A stretch of DNA of 64,000 nt, taken from the NCBI GenBank assembly GCA_964522105.1, contig CAZFVA010000016.1, positions 1 through 64,000 of the forward strand, read 5' to 3'. Within the stretch, counting starts at the first letter, position 1; the number at the start of each line of letters is the position of its first letter. Below, one piece after another: positions 26,027 through 34,384 of the stretch. This DNA is from JAGOFO01 sp964522105. Its GTDB lineage: Bacteria > Myxococcota_A > UBA9042 > DTJE01. The notes beneath the pieces were generated by a model. That model saw only the letters and a list, made by a program, of their open reading frames with translations. It did not search any database and had not been told where the DNA came from. A program made the position numbers and the translations under genes.

Positions 26027-27973
26027 CTAAGGTTGCAACGTCAGGCGCAGGGCGATGTCGTGTGAAAACGTTGGAATAGCAAAGGCGGTTTCGGATCTGG
26101 TGACTGTGGCCGGGCCTCCGGGAAAGATTTCACTCCCTCGCGTGTCAAACCAGCGGACGCCGTATGTTCCAGTCGGAATTGTGCTCAGGTCGATCGTGGC
26201 GCCCTCGATTGTTGAATCGTCGCCACCTGCCTTGAAAGTGTCTGCAGAGTTCTTGATCCAGACCAGAATGCTGGTCCGCCCGCTCATCGCCATCATCTCC
26301 AGTGACTTTTCGGGGTGTGTCGCACCATAGCCGGCCGGAATGAAGTTTTCGGCGTCCCAGACGATGCCTTCAACAAAATCGGCAAGCGCCTTCCACCGGA
26401 AATATTGGTCATGAGGTTCAATCATGTTGTCCCACCACCATGTCATGCCGGAACCGGCTGACGGTGTAAACACCGGGGCCCAGATAAGGTCGTGCAGACC
26501 TGTGAAGTACGGGTCAATGGCCATCGTTTCGGCGGGACCGGCCGAATGGACGCCAAGTTCTGCGAACAGGACAGGTTTGCTGTAACCTGTCGCCTCTGAA
26601 GCCAGCCGTCGCACATCGGTAATTACGTCGAACGGCACGACATCATTACCGTAATAATGGACCTGGGCGATGTCGATTTCAGGCAGCGAATACAGCGCGG
26701 CATTGATGCCGAACAGCGAAGCCAGGAATGACCCTGATGTGCTGGTCGTGACCATATGGGGATACGGGTCAAGCCGTTTCAGTTCGGCGGCCATCGTCTT
26801 ATGCCATTCGGCCAGAATCGCAGCGTCGGTCTGGTCCGTCAGGTCAACTTCGTTAAAAAGTTCCCAGGCCAGAAGGGCTGGCTCGGCCCCCCACCGCGCA
26901 ACAATATACCGAAGGCGATTCTGTACAAGTTTCCGGGCAGTTGCGTCGGTGAAAAAGTCCTGTGGTTTTTCAAGTGGCCCCCCGTTGACGACGTTGTGGG
27001 GGTTGGTGTCCCATTCGCTGTTGAAGGCTGTTGAAAACTGGCCGTGGCTGTATGCACATAACATCAACATGATGTCGCGTTCAGCGGCCCATGAAAATAC
27101 CTGATCAAGAGCCCATGCGCGGTCCATTCGCAGTGTGTAGTCGCCAAGTACCGAGCCTTCCGGATAGCTCCATTCAAGACTGAACCCCCACGTTGCCATC
27201 CAGACCCGCATGAAGTTGGCCTTATTGTCAGCAAGCTTGTTCATCCATGTCCGGTAGTCGGTTACAGAACTGTTGTACCAGCCCATATTTTCGCCGATCG
27301 GGAAGTATGGTGTGCCATCTTCAAAGGCCATGTAACGATTGTCTTTTGTGCTGGGCCGCAGGACGCCGTGCCAGTTTGATTCCACTACCTTGTCTGCCAC
27401 AGTGACTTCATGCCAGGGGCTGGTTGTGTGTAATGCGTCCGCAGCTTCGATCCCCGAATTCTGCGTCACCGCGAACCGCCATTGCCATACACCAGCTTCA
27501 GTCGGCAGGAACCGCACCCGCCAGTCCGGTTCGCCGGTTGCGGCCCCCGGTGCTCCATCATTACTAATGTAGTCTTGAAAATAGAACCCGGGCCGAATGT
27601 AAGACGCGCCGCCGGGCGTCACGAATTCGGCGTCCAGCTTGATTTCGTCCGGGTCAAAAGGATTGGCCGGCGAAAATGTAATAGTCGCGGCCAGTTCGCA
27701 CGTCGCCCCAACCACACACCCGGTCGGTATCGGCGCGAAAGTGAACGCATCCGGGTCGGTGGTGTCGGACCCGACGTCAGGTTTTACGTCGATTGAACTG
27801 TCCGTAATTTCAATGGAATCCTGACCAACGACGACATCCATGTCGCCAGTGTCGCCGGTGGCGCCAGTGTCGCCTGAACCGGTATCGACCCATGAATCCT
27901 GCGGTGCCGGGTTTGAACCGCACGCACATAATCCCAGCATCATCGCAACTGCAAAATACTTCAGGTTCTTCAT
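26027..27973 (-). CDS. Lipoprotein glycoside hydrolase, DUF5060 plus clan-A (GH5-like) barrel
   Basis: 648 aa from ATG 27973 (MKNLKYFAVAMMLGLCACGS; lipid Cys 18). After an Asp-rich tether there is an N-terminal beta-sandwich resembling DUF5060 (FTPAnd-type segment VRFLPTEAGVWQWRFAVT). A TIM barrel follows: YFPIGENMGWYNSS, NFMRVWMATWGF, the acid/base site LAWELFNEVDLTD (Glu ~371) and nucleophile strand KPVLFAELGVHSAG (Glu ~469), plus a C-terminal beta domain (STIPTGTYGVRWFDTRGSE). This is the GH5/DUF4038-like arrangement with both catalytic Glu present. Substrate is probably a beta-linked glucan or mannan, from the family only. Start by Shine-Dalgarno GGGGA about 12 nt upstream. Confidence 0.8.
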   Translation of the reverse strand: MKNLKYFAVAMMLGLCACGSNPAPQDSWVDTGSGDTGATGDTGDMDVVVGQDSIEITDSSIDVKPDVGSDTTDPDAFTFAPIPTGCVVGATCELAATITFSPANPFDPDEIKLDAEFVTPGGASYIRPGFYFQDYISNDGAPGAATGEPDWRVRFLPTEAGVWQWRFAVTQNSGIEAADALHTTSPWHEVTVADKVVESNWHGVLRPSTKDNRYMAFEDGTPYFPIGENMGWYNSSVTDYRTWMNKLADNKANFMRVWMATWGFSLEWSYPEGSVLGDYTLRMDRAWALDQVFSWAAERDIMLMLCAYSHGQFSTAFNSEWDTNPHNVVNGGPLEKPQDFFTDATARKLVQNRLRYIVARWGAEPALLAWELFNEVDLTDQTDAAILAEWHKTMAAELKRLDPYPHMVTTSTSGSFLASLFGINAALYSLPEIDIAQVHYYGNDVVPFDVITDVRRLASEATGYSKPVLFAELGVHSAGPAETMAIDPYFTGLHDLIWAPVFTPSAGSGMTWWWDNMIEPHDQYFRWKALADFVEGIVWDAENFIPAGYGATHPEKSLEMMAMSGRTSILVWIKNSADTFKAGGDDSTIEGATIDLSTIPTGTYGVRWFDTRGSEIFPGGPATVTRSETAFAIPTFSHDIALRLTLQP

Positions 27974-28054
27974 GGCAATTTTCCATCCCCGGGAAACGCG
28001 CAATCATAGCCCATTATTTGGACACGTTCACGTCTGCATGAAGTCCTGATCCGC

Positions 28055-28083
28055 TTGACTAATCTATAAAGTGGGATTATTAC
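28055..28083 (+). promoter_or_regulatory. Candidate promoter of the kimA-like gene
   Basis: TTGACT (28055-28060), 17-nt spacer, TATTAC (28078-28083). The predicted start of transcription (~28090) coincides with the beginning of the riboswitch, which supports both calls. Confidence 0.55.
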
Positions 28084-28089
28084 GGACAA

Positions 28090-28213
28090 ATCGCCGAGTG
28101 TCGTCAGGGACGGCAGCGGGGGACCCAAACTTCGGGGCGTATCGCCGCAAGGCGTAGAACACTCTTCAGTTCGAGCCCGTCAGCTAACCTCGCAGGCGTT
28201 GAGGAGAACCTCT
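28090..28213 (+). promoter_or_regulatory. ydaO/yuaA-type riboswitch (c-di-AMP)
   Basis: The leader contains the hallmark conserved segments of the ydaO class: GGGACGGCAGCGGGGGACCC, GGGGCGTATCGCCGCAAGG (then CGTAG), and GAGCCCGTCAGCTAACCTCG followed by AGGCGTTGAGGAGA. In the known class, c-di-AMP binding turns expression off, and K+ importers are the most frequent targets, exactly as here. The downstream sequence can form an alternative pairing that hides the Shine-Dalgarno (28208-28212 with 28253-28257), so control is probably at translation initiation. Confidence 0.92.
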
Positions 28214-28257
28214 GGAAACGGATCCGGGGTTCGCCCCCTACATCCACATCTGGAGGT
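28208..28257 (+). promoter_or_regulatory. Expression platform: anti-Shine-Dalgarno pairing
   Basis: ACCTC (28208-28212) is complementary to GAGGT in the Shine-Dalgarno region (28253-28257). The same CCTC can instead pair with GAGG at 28201-28204, which in the ligand-bound aptamer pairs with CCTC 28188-28191. A GGGG-TTCG-CCCC hairpin (~28226-28237) lies between. No U-tract follows, so a transcription terminator is unlikely. Confidence 0.45.
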
Positions 28258-28262
28258 GTGCT

Positions 28263-30269
28263 ATGGCCGGTGCTTCATTCAAGGAACCCCCTCATTTACC
28301 AAGTCCCCGTAAACTAAAGCGTTTTGTTTTCGGTGCGCCCCACGATCTGCGCGACCGCTCCATCTTTCACCGGATTGCCCTGATACCGGTTCTTGCGTGG
28401 ATCGGCCTTGGTGCCGATGGTCTGTCTTCGTCGTCCTATGGTCCTGAAGAAGCCTACCGGACGCTTGGCGACCATACCTATCTGGCCCTGGGCCTTGTGG
28501 TGCTTGTTGCCGGGACCGTACTGTTGATTTCCTTCGCCTACAGCCGGATTATCGAGCAGTTTCCGCATGGCGGCGGTGGATACATCGTCGCCGGAAAATT
28601 GCTTGGCAAACGCGCAGGTGTCGTTTCCGGTTCAGCCCTGTTGATTGACTACGTTCTGACTGTTGCGGTTTCGATTGCGTCGGCCGGTGATGCGATATTC
28701 AGCTTTCTGCCAGTCGAACTTGCCGGGTTCAAATTTCCTGCCGAACTTGCCGTGATTGCCTTTCTTGTTCTGATGAACATCCGTGGGGTCAAGGAGTCGG
28801 TCCTGTTCATGGCACCGATCTTCATCGTTTTTGTTCTGACTCACGTTGTCCTGATTCTGGGGTCGATTGTGTCCCATGCACCGGCTGTTCCAGCGACAGT
28901 TACGACCGTTACGACAAGCTTCGGGGCCGATATGCAGTCGGTTGGTATCTGGGGCATCCTGTTCCTGCTTGTTCACGCATATTCGATGGGTGCAGGTACT
29001 TACACCGGTATCGAGGCCGTTTCGAACGGGCTGCCGATTATGCAGGAACCACGCGTCAAAAACGCAAAGCGCACAATGACCTACATGGCGGTCTCGCTGG
29101 CTTTTACCGCTTCAGGTCTGGTTCTGGCGTACCTTCTTGCCGGCGTCGACGTCGTCGAAGGTAAAACAATGAACGCGACTCTTGCCGAAAAGTTTGTCGG
29201 TGGCGTCCCGCTCGGCTTTGTCTTCGTAATTGTTACACTATTTTCCGAAGGTGCCCTGCTTGTTGCTGCGGCCCAGGCCGGGTTCATTGACGGTCCGCGT
29301 GTATTGGCCAACATGGCTGGTGACGGCTGGATGCCACGTCGCTTTTCTGCGCTTTCCCCACGCCTGACTACGCGAAACGGGGTTTTCGTAATAGGCGTCG
29401 CGGCAATCGCAGCACTGATTTACACAGGGGGCGGGGTGCGGGCCCTGGTCGTCATGTACAGCATCAACGTCTTTTTGACATTTTCATTGTCGATGCTTGG
29501 CATGTTGAAGCTCAGAATCTCGGAGCGCCGTATCGATCTGAAGTGGAAACGAAAGGCAACCCCGTTCCTTATCGGGTTTGTTCTTTGTGCCACAATCCTG
29601 GGCGTGACGGTGTTTTTCAAGTTCGGTGAAGGCGGTTGGATTACCGTCCTGCTGACGGGAACTCTGGTCGCTGCGTGTTTTGCCATTCAGAAGCATTACT
29701 TTTCGACGGGCATGCGTCTGCGCCGGATGTTCGCGTATCTGGAAGACGCTGATGTCCCGGTTGAATCCTCTGAGACGGTGGCCGATTTCCAGCCTCCGCT
29801 GCCGCTTGACCTGTCCCGGCCGACCGCTGCAGTTCTTGTTGCCGGGTACAGCGGGATTGGAATCAACACAATAAACAGCATCCAGCACCAGTTTCCAGGC
29901 TTCTTCAAAAACATTGTGTTCATTTCAGCAGGCGTGCTTGATGCGGGTGCCATCAGGGAAGAGCACGTTGTCGAGGCGTTGCAGGAAAAGACTCAGGCAA
30001 ACCTTGAAAAGTATGTGGCCCTGGCGACCGGACTGAATATGCCTTCGACATCCCGTTTCGCCGTCGGCACCAACCCCGAATATGAAGTCGAAAAGCTGTG
30101 CATGCAGGTCATCAGCGAGTTCGATCAGGTTACGTTTTTTGCCGGTAAACTGGTCTTCATGCGTGAACGCTGGTACCACCATCTGCTTCACAACGACTTC
30201 GCGCTGTCGCTTCAAAAGCGCCTTCAGAAGGATGGCATACCGATGATCCTGTTGCCGGTACGTATCTGA
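28263..30269 (+). CDS. kimA: KimA/KUP-like APC-superfamily potassium importer
   Basis: 668 aa. Twelve or so membrane segments, beginning IPVLAWIGLGADGLSSSSYG with Asp 52 and Tyr 59 at the places that bind K+ in B. subtilis KimA, then the GGGGYIVA loop and SIASAGDAIFSF. A soluble C-terminal ~150 residues follow (PTAAVLVAGYSGIGINTINS...), as in KimA, where this domain forms the dimer interface. Start ATG has GGAGG 6 nt upstream. High-affinity K+ uptake is controlled by c-di-AMP in Gram-positives; the riboswitch upstream makes the same regulation very likely here. A general amino-acid permease is the alternative but the motif, length and switch argue against it. Confidence 0.88.
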   Translation: MAGASFKEPPHLPSPRKLKRFVFGAPHDLRDRSIFHRIALIPVLAWIGLGADGLSSSSYGPEEAYRTLGDHTYLALGLVVLVAGTVLLISFAYSRIIEQFPHGGGGYIVAGKLLGKRAGVVSGSALLIDYVLTVAVSIASAGDAIFSFLPVELAGFKFPAELAVIAFLVLMNIRGVKESVLFMAPIFIVFVLTHVVLILGSIVSHAPAVPATVTTVTTSFGADMQSVGIWGILFLLVHAYSMGAGTYTGIEAVSNGLPIMQEPRVKNAKRTMTYMAVSLAFTASGLVLAYLLAGVDVVEGKTMNATLAEKFVGGVPLGFVFVIVTLFSEGALLVAAAQAGFIDGPRVLANMAGDGWMPRRFSALSPRLTTRNGVFVIGVAAIAALIYTGGGVRALVVMYSINVFLTFSLSMLGMLKLRISERRIDLKWKRKATPFLIGFVLCATILGVTVFFKFGEGGWITVLLTGTLVAACFAIQKHYFSTGMRLRRMFAYLEDADVPVESSETVADFQPPLPLDLSRPTAAVLVAGYSGIGINTINSIQHQFPGFFKNIVFISAGVLDAGAIREEHVVEALQEKTQANLEKYVALATGLNMPSTSRFAVGTNPEYEVEKLCMQVISEFDQVTFFAGKLVFMRERWYHHLLHNDFALSLQKRLQKDGIPMILLPVRI

Positions 30270-30389
30270 AGTATTTACGTTTGCTGCACTTTTTCGACAG
30301 AATTTTTTATCAAATTCAAGCAGTTTTCTTTATAGAAGCGCCAAACGTGATTAGAATCAGGCAGGTTTTTTTGGGGCACGAGGTGCAAT

Positions 30390-31616
30390 ATGCGCAGATG
30401 GCGGACATTCATTCCTGCTGTTCTGATCCTTTTATTCGCCGGGGCCGGTACGTATTTCGCGGGTGTTTCCGCGTACGACTTCATCCTGCATCTTGATGGG
30501 CAGGTCCATTCTGTGGCGTGTTCATACATGCCCGGGATCGAGCCACGGGATGATCTCGGCACAAGCGGTTGTTATGCCGTAATGATGAGCCCGTGGTCGT
30601 CTGTGATGCGGTCATATACCTGGGCCGGCATTCCGATTGCCCTGCCGGGACTGGCCGTGTACCTGTTCATGGTATTCCTTGCGCTTGATTTTTTAGTGCA
30701 GTGGAAGCACGCAAAACGCTCGGAAGCTATCTTCATGCTGCTGGCGTCGCTGCTGCCACTGGCCGCCTCAATCGCCTATTATTACATCTCGGTAACGAAG
30801 GTCGGCACGGTCTGCAAGCTCTGCATGGGCATGTATATCTCGTCAATCGGGTTGTTCGTGATGGCGCTGCTTCAGGCGATACTGGCACCCTGCGACAGAA
30901 CTGAAGACGAGAAGCACCCGGTTGCAACACGCCTTCTTCGCTGGGCTATCTATTTTGTGGAAGGTGTTGCGCTTGTCGGTATCATGACGGCCGTTTATCT
31001 GAACGTGAAACCGGCGTACGTTGAACGCAACTGCGGCGAGCTGGTCAAGCCGGAAGACAAAAACGAAGTCATGTTGTCGCTGGAACCGAATCCTTCGGGT
31101 ACGGTGGCCATCGAAGTGCTTGATCCGCTGTGCCCGGCCTGTAATGTGTTCCGGGATCGCCTGAACAACAGCGAAGTCGGCAAAAAACTGGATATCAAAA
31201 CAGTCCTGTTCCCGCTTGACAGTGAATGTAACTGGATGCTGAAGCAGCCTGTTCATCCTGGAGCGTGCATGGTTTCGCGCGCAGTTATCTGTGCCAAAGA
31301 ACCTATTGCTGTAGTTGACTGGGCTCTGGACCACAACATCGAGCTGCGCGACCTGGCGAAGAAGTCCGGACCTGATGCGCTTCGTGCGAAGATCATTGAA
31401 AACTTCGGTGAAGTCGCGACGTGCATCGATGCCCCGGCAACCAAGACGCGCCTGAACCTGAGCCTGCGCTGGATCGTGGCGAACTCCCTGTCGATCCTGA
31501 CGCCCCAGCTTTTCGTTAATAATCGCAAGCTCTGCGACGAAGACATGGACCTCGGCCTGGAATTCGGTCTTGGAAAACTGATCACCGCCGCCGGGCAGCA
31601 GGAAGGGGGGAAATAA
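30390..31616 (+). CDS. VKOR-thioredoxin fusion: disulfide-bond-forming oxidase
   Basis: 408 aa. N-terminal VKOR domain with TM helices, loop cysteines 44 and 61 (GCYAVMMSPWSS, including the conserved Ser) and the redox-active CxxC in VGTVCKLCMGMY (Cys 142/145). A further TM (~185-205) leads to a periplasmic thioredoxin/DsbA-like domain with EVLDPLCPACNVF (CPAC 248-251). Bacterial VKOR homologues replace DsbB and re-oxidise a DsbA-like partner using quinone; here both are fused. Start ATG follows GAGGT by 5 nt. It is the first of three genes (VKOR, OmpA-like, TlpA-like) spaced 2 and 14 bp, so an operon. It would serve the many Cys-rich exported lipoproteins of this genome. Confidence 0.9.
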   Translation: MRRWRTFIPAVLILLFAGAGTYFAGVSAYDFILHLDGQVHSVACSYMPGIEPRDDLGTSGCYAVMMSPWSSVMRSYTWAGIPIALPGLAVYLFMVFLALDFLVQWKHAKRSEAIFMLLASLLPLAASIAYYYISVTKVGTVCKLCMGMYISSIGLFVMALLQAILAPCDRTEDEKHPVATRLLRWAIYFVEGVALVGIMTAVYLNVKPAYVERNCGELVKPEDKNEVMLSLEPNPSGTVAIEVLDPLCPACNVFRDRLNNSEVGKKLDIKTVLFPLDSECNWMLKQPVHPGACMVSRAVICAKEPIAVVDWALDHNIELRDLAKKSGPDALRAKIIENFGEVATCIDAPATKTRLNLSLRWIVANSLSILTPQLFVNNRKLCDEDMDLGLEFGLGKLITAAGQQEGGK

Positions 31617-31618
31617 TT

Positions 31619-32323
31619 ATGAAAAACGTAATTATTCACGGTCTTCTGGGAATCATTGTTCTGGTCGCTTCAACATGGACTGTCTGTTCATGGCTGAAGG
31701 CTGCAGATGCCAGGGCGAAAGAGGCTTTTTCCGAAGAAAAGAAAGAAGTTGCCGCTGTTGCTGCTGCCGCTGATGAAGACTTCTGCACACCCGACCTGCG
31801 CGTGATTTTGAAGCGCGTCCTGACTTCCTGCGGTATCGCAAAGGAAGTTGGCGGACGCGGGTGCAAGCCCCTTGACGCAGCGAACGTTGCAGCCATGAGT
31901 GGCGGCGACTTTAACGCGCTGTTCAAGCCGATGGCCGAGCGTGCATCGATTATTCAGTTTGATATGAATTCATTTACTCTTGATGACGCTGCAAAGGCGA
32001 TGATTGACAATTCGTTTGCCGATCGCCGTGGCGCTTCGTACTTCCTGATCGTGTCGCGCGCGTCGCCTGAAGGTTCGGTTGATGCCAATCGCGAGCTTTC
32101 TGAAAAGCGTGCCTCGGCGCTTTATGATCATCTGAAGGAACTGCAGAAGCCGATTAAAGATTCTGATTTTGATCAGGTCGCGGGCATGCTCTGGCTTGGT
32201 GAAGAATTTGCTCAGCTTGAAGACGAATTCTGCGGCTGGAATCGCTCACGTCCAGATGCTCCGTGCACTGCCAACGAACTGAACCGTTCGGCCTTTGTCA
32301 CCTGGATTGACTGCAGACTCTAA
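31619..32323 (+). CDS. Membrane-anchored OmpA-C-like protein
   Basis: 234 aa. One N-terminal hydrophobic anchor (VIIHGLLGIIVLVASTWTV) without a lipobox, then an Ala/Glu/Lys helix and several Cys. The C-terminal ~110 residues match OmpA-like peptidoglycan-binding topology: strand ASIIQFDMNSFTLDDAAKAM, strand YFLIVSRASPEGSVDANREL, then SEKRASALYDHLK and a final LNRSAFVTW in place of NRRVEI. The match is diverged. Cys residues (CTPDLRVILKRVLTSCG; DEFCGWNRSRPDAPC) could be clients of the neighbouring VKOR. ATG is preceded by GGGGGG 8 nt upstream. Confidence 0.7.
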   Translation: MKNVIIHGLLGIIVLVASTWTVCSWLKAADARAKEAFSEEKKEVAAVAAAADEDFCTPDLRVILKRVLTSCGIAKEVGGRGCKPLDAANVAAMSGGDFNALFKPMAERASIIQFDMNSFTLDDAAKAMIDNSFADRRGASYFLIVSRASPEGSVDANRELSEKRASALYDHLKELQKPIKDSDFDQVAGMLWLGEEFAQLEDEFCGWNRSRPDAPCTANELNRSAFVTWIDCRL

Positions 32324-32337
32324 AAGGCATCACTACC

Positions 32338-32982
32338 ATGCGAAGCGTAACTTTGATTTCAGGGGTTCTTGTCCTGTGTGTGACTGTGATTTCCGGATGT
32401 GACCAGGTCAAGGCGTACCTGGACCAACCCTCGGTCAAGGCCGATTCGCGGCCTTCGGGGCAGGTTCCCCGTGTGAATGTTGCTGTACAGCAGGTTAAGC
32501 ATTCGGCGGTTCGTGAAGGCTGGTGTACGAAGACGTACGCCCCGGGCGAAGGTCCTGTAGCAACCCTGCCAGCGACTGAAACGGTTGTTGAAGGTCCGGT
32601 GGTTGTATCCGGCCGTCCGCAATGGATCAATATCTGGGCAACCTGGTGCAAGCCGTGCGTTTACGAGATGCCGTTAATCATGCGGTGGCGCGACGCCCGT
32701 CTTGGCGTTGAAACAGACATTTCGCTTCAATTCGTATCGGCAGACGAGAATCCGGCGATTCTAAGATCATTCCTGTCGCGGCACGCTGACTTCAGGACTT
32801 CCAGGCACGAACGTATTTCAACGGCGGGTCAGCTTCCGGGATTGCTCAAGACCCTGCAACTTCCCGAAACCACAGCGTTACCTGTTCATATTTTCACCGG
32901 TCGAGACGGCCGAATCGTCTGTATCCGCGATGGTGGCGTTGCCGAGTCCGACCTGCCGATCGTCCGCGATCTTCTTCAATAG
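32338..32982 (+). CDS. TlpA/ResA-like thioredoxin-fold lipoprotein
   Basis: 214 aa. Lipobox VISGC (lipid Cys 21) followed by Asp at +2, which in E. coli retains lipoproteins in the inner membrane, suitable for periplasmic redox work near VKOR. Thioredoxin-like domain with WINIWATWCKPCVYEMP (active-site Cys 104/107) and the cis-Pro region TTALPVHIFTGRDGRIVC. TlpA-like proteins usually act as reductants or isomerase partners. ATG has AAAGG 10 nt upstream. Third gene of the disulfide cassette. Confidence 0.88.
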   Translation: MRSVTLISGVLVLCVTVISGCDQVKAYLDQPSVKADSRPSGQVPRVNVAVQQVKHSAVREGWCTKTYAPGEGPVATLPATETVVEGPVVVSGRPQWINIWATWCKPCVYEMPLIMRWRDARLGVETDISLQFVSADENPAILRSFLSRHADFRTSRHERISTAGQLPGLLKTLQLPETTALPVHIFTGRDGRIVCIRDGGVAESDLPIVRDLLQ

Positions 32983-33022
32983 TTCTGACGCATTCATCGC
33001 CAGTTAATAACATGCAGAAAAA

Positions 33023-33052
33023 TTGACGGAATCCAGCCGCTGACCTTATCTT
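33023..33052 (+). promoter_or_regulatory. Weak candidate promoter of the tusA operon
   Basis: TTGACG at 33023-33028, spacer of 18 nt, TATCTT at 33047-33052. Plausible but only 4 of 6 matches at -10. A four-codon ORF (ATG at 33091 to the TGA overlapping the tusA ATG) follows the GGGGGG run. Confidence 0.3.
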
Positions 33053-33101
33053 ATCAAGATGTTAGGTTCCACGTGATATTTCAGGGGGGCATGGGAATAA
33101 A

Positions 33102-33359
33102 ATGACACCAATAGACACAAAGAACGTGAATCTGGTCGAACTGGACTGCAAAGGGCTGAAGTGCCCGCGCCCGATTATCGAGGTCGCGAAACTGGCCCGC
33201 ACAGCCACTCCGGATATGGTTTTGCGAGTGACAGCAGATGATCTGGCGTTTGAAAGCGACATCGACGCATGGTGTGAAACTACCGACACCGAACTGGTTT
33301 CCCTTGAAAAGTCAGGCGGGCAGATTGTCGCAACAATCAGCTTTTCGAAGAGGGGATAG
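33102..33359 (+). CDS. tusA: TusA-family sulfur carrier protein
   Basis: 85 aa. The signature LDCKGLKCPRPIIEVAK has the sulfur-carrying Cys 21 in CPRP, and the remaining beta-alpha-beta fold is full length (RVTADDLAFESDIDAWCE). TusA carries persulfide sulfur between sulfurtransferases, for tRNA thiolation or dissimilatory sulfur metabolism. A GGGGGG run lies 12 nt upstream of ATG and a GGG nearer. It is followed after 5 bp by a DsrE-like gene; TusA-DsrE pairing is well known in sulfur-trafficking loci. Confidence 0.9.
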   Translation: MTPIDTKNVNLVELDCKGLKCPRPIIEVAKLARTATPDMVLRVTADDLAFESDIDAWCETTDTELVSLEKSGGQIVATISFSKRG

Positions 33360-33364
33360 TTTTG

Positions 33365-33943
33365 ATGACAGTGGAAACAGGTAATCTGTCGCTTGAACAG
33401 CGCGTGGCTGACCTTGAAATCAAACTTGCCGATGCGCAGAAAAGCATAGACGCCCAGAATATTAACGACTGCGTCTGCCTGGTCTGTTTCAGCGGGGAAT
33501 GGGACAAACTGTTCGCTGCGATGACGATTGCGAACGGCGCGCTGGCTCTTGGTCAGGAAGTGCACATGTTTTTCACTTTCTGGGCCATGAACGCGCTGCG
33601 CGAACCTGGTAAAGCACAAAGTAAAGGCAAGTCGCTTCCACAGTCGATGCTTGGCGCGATGCTGCCGACCGGCGCAATGAAGTCACAGCTGTCAAAGATG
33701 CATTTCATGGGCCTTGGCAAGAAGATGCTGCAGGGCATCATGGCCAAGTCCGGCGTGGATGATATTGACCGCCTGATGGCCGATGCAAAGGAACTTGGCG
33801 GGCATTTCTATGTCTGCGAAACGACCTTTGATCTGTTCGGTTTGAAAAGTGAAGAACTGGCTGACGGTGAAACAATGGGCCATTGCGGCGTGGCGACGTT
33901 CCTTTCAATCGCCTTGAAAAGCCGCGTGACTCTGTTCATCTGA
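33365..33943 (+). CDS. DsrE2-like sulfurtransferase-family protein
   Basis: 192 aa from ATG 33365 (TTG directly before is in frame but less likely). A short N-terminal coiled coil (LEQRVADLEIKLADAQKSID) is followed by the DsrE/F/H fold: CVCLVCFSGEWDKLFAAMTI, LALGQEVHMFFTFWAMNALR, and ELGGHFYVCETTFDLFGL with a Cys at the persulfide-type position. Its length and middle hydrophobic/Met-rich insert (MGLGKKMLQGIMAKSGVDDI) match the DsrE2 (DsrE/DsrF/DrsH-like) group. Partner of TusA in sulfur transfer is the likely role; substrate is unknown. Confidence 0.85.
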   Translation: MTVETGNLSLEQRVADLEIKLADAQKSIDAQNINDCVCLVCFSGEWDKLFAAMTIANGALALGQEVHMFFTFWAMNALREPGKAQSKGKSLPQSMLGAMLPTGAMKSQLSKMHFMGLGKKMLQGIMAKSGVDDIDRLMADAKELGGHFYVCETTFDLFGLKSEELADGETMGHCGVATFLSIALKSRVTLFI

Positions 33944-34000
33944 TTATGGGTTGGCATTTCGCTGACATTTGACAATGACACCAGCATCCGGGGGGATATC

Positions 34001-34384
34001 GTGAGCAAAGAAGTTGATACCGTACTTGTCCTTACTACCGGCAAACAGGACCGTGGCACGCGTGCGACCCTGGCATTTTCCTGGGGATGTGCGGCACTGG
34101 CCATGGGTCAGTCGGCTTCAATATTCCTGACAATGGACGGAACTGTCTGGTCGATGCAGGGCTCGATGTCCAAAATTACGGTTGCCGGTTTCGACTCCCT
34201 CGAAACGTACTACGAACAGTTTGTCGAACTTGGCGGCGAGATACTGGTATGTGGACCGTGCGCTCAGTACTACTGTTCGATGCCGGATACCGGTGATGCC
34301 AGACCGCAGGGCGAAGCTAAAATGGTCGGGCTTGCCACCATAGTTTCGAAGATTGGGTCAAACACCAAGGTAATAACTTTATGA
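34001..34384 (+). CDS. DsrE-family protein (small)
   Basis: 127 aa from GTG 34001, chosen because GGGGGG (33990-33995) lies 5 nt upstream. DsrE/F fold: VLVLTTGKQDRGTRATLAFS, AALAMGQSASIFLTMDGTVW and ELGGEILVCGPCAQYYC with Cys residues at the site used for persulfide relay. It overlaps the next gene (diguanylate cyclase) by 4 bp (ATGA), so the two are translated together. It probably works with TusA and the DsrE2-like protein upstream. Confidence 0.82.
   Translation: MSKEVDTVLVLTTGKQDRGTRATLAFSWGCAALAMGQSASIFLTMDGTVWSMQGSMSKITVAGFDSLETYYEQFVELGGEILVCGPCAQYYCSMPDTGDARPQGEAKMVGLATIVSKIGSNTKVITL

Noticed and set aside
28226..28237. Intrinsic terminator in the riboswitch leader
   Set aside because: The GGGG-TTCG-CCCC hairpin is not followed by a T-run.
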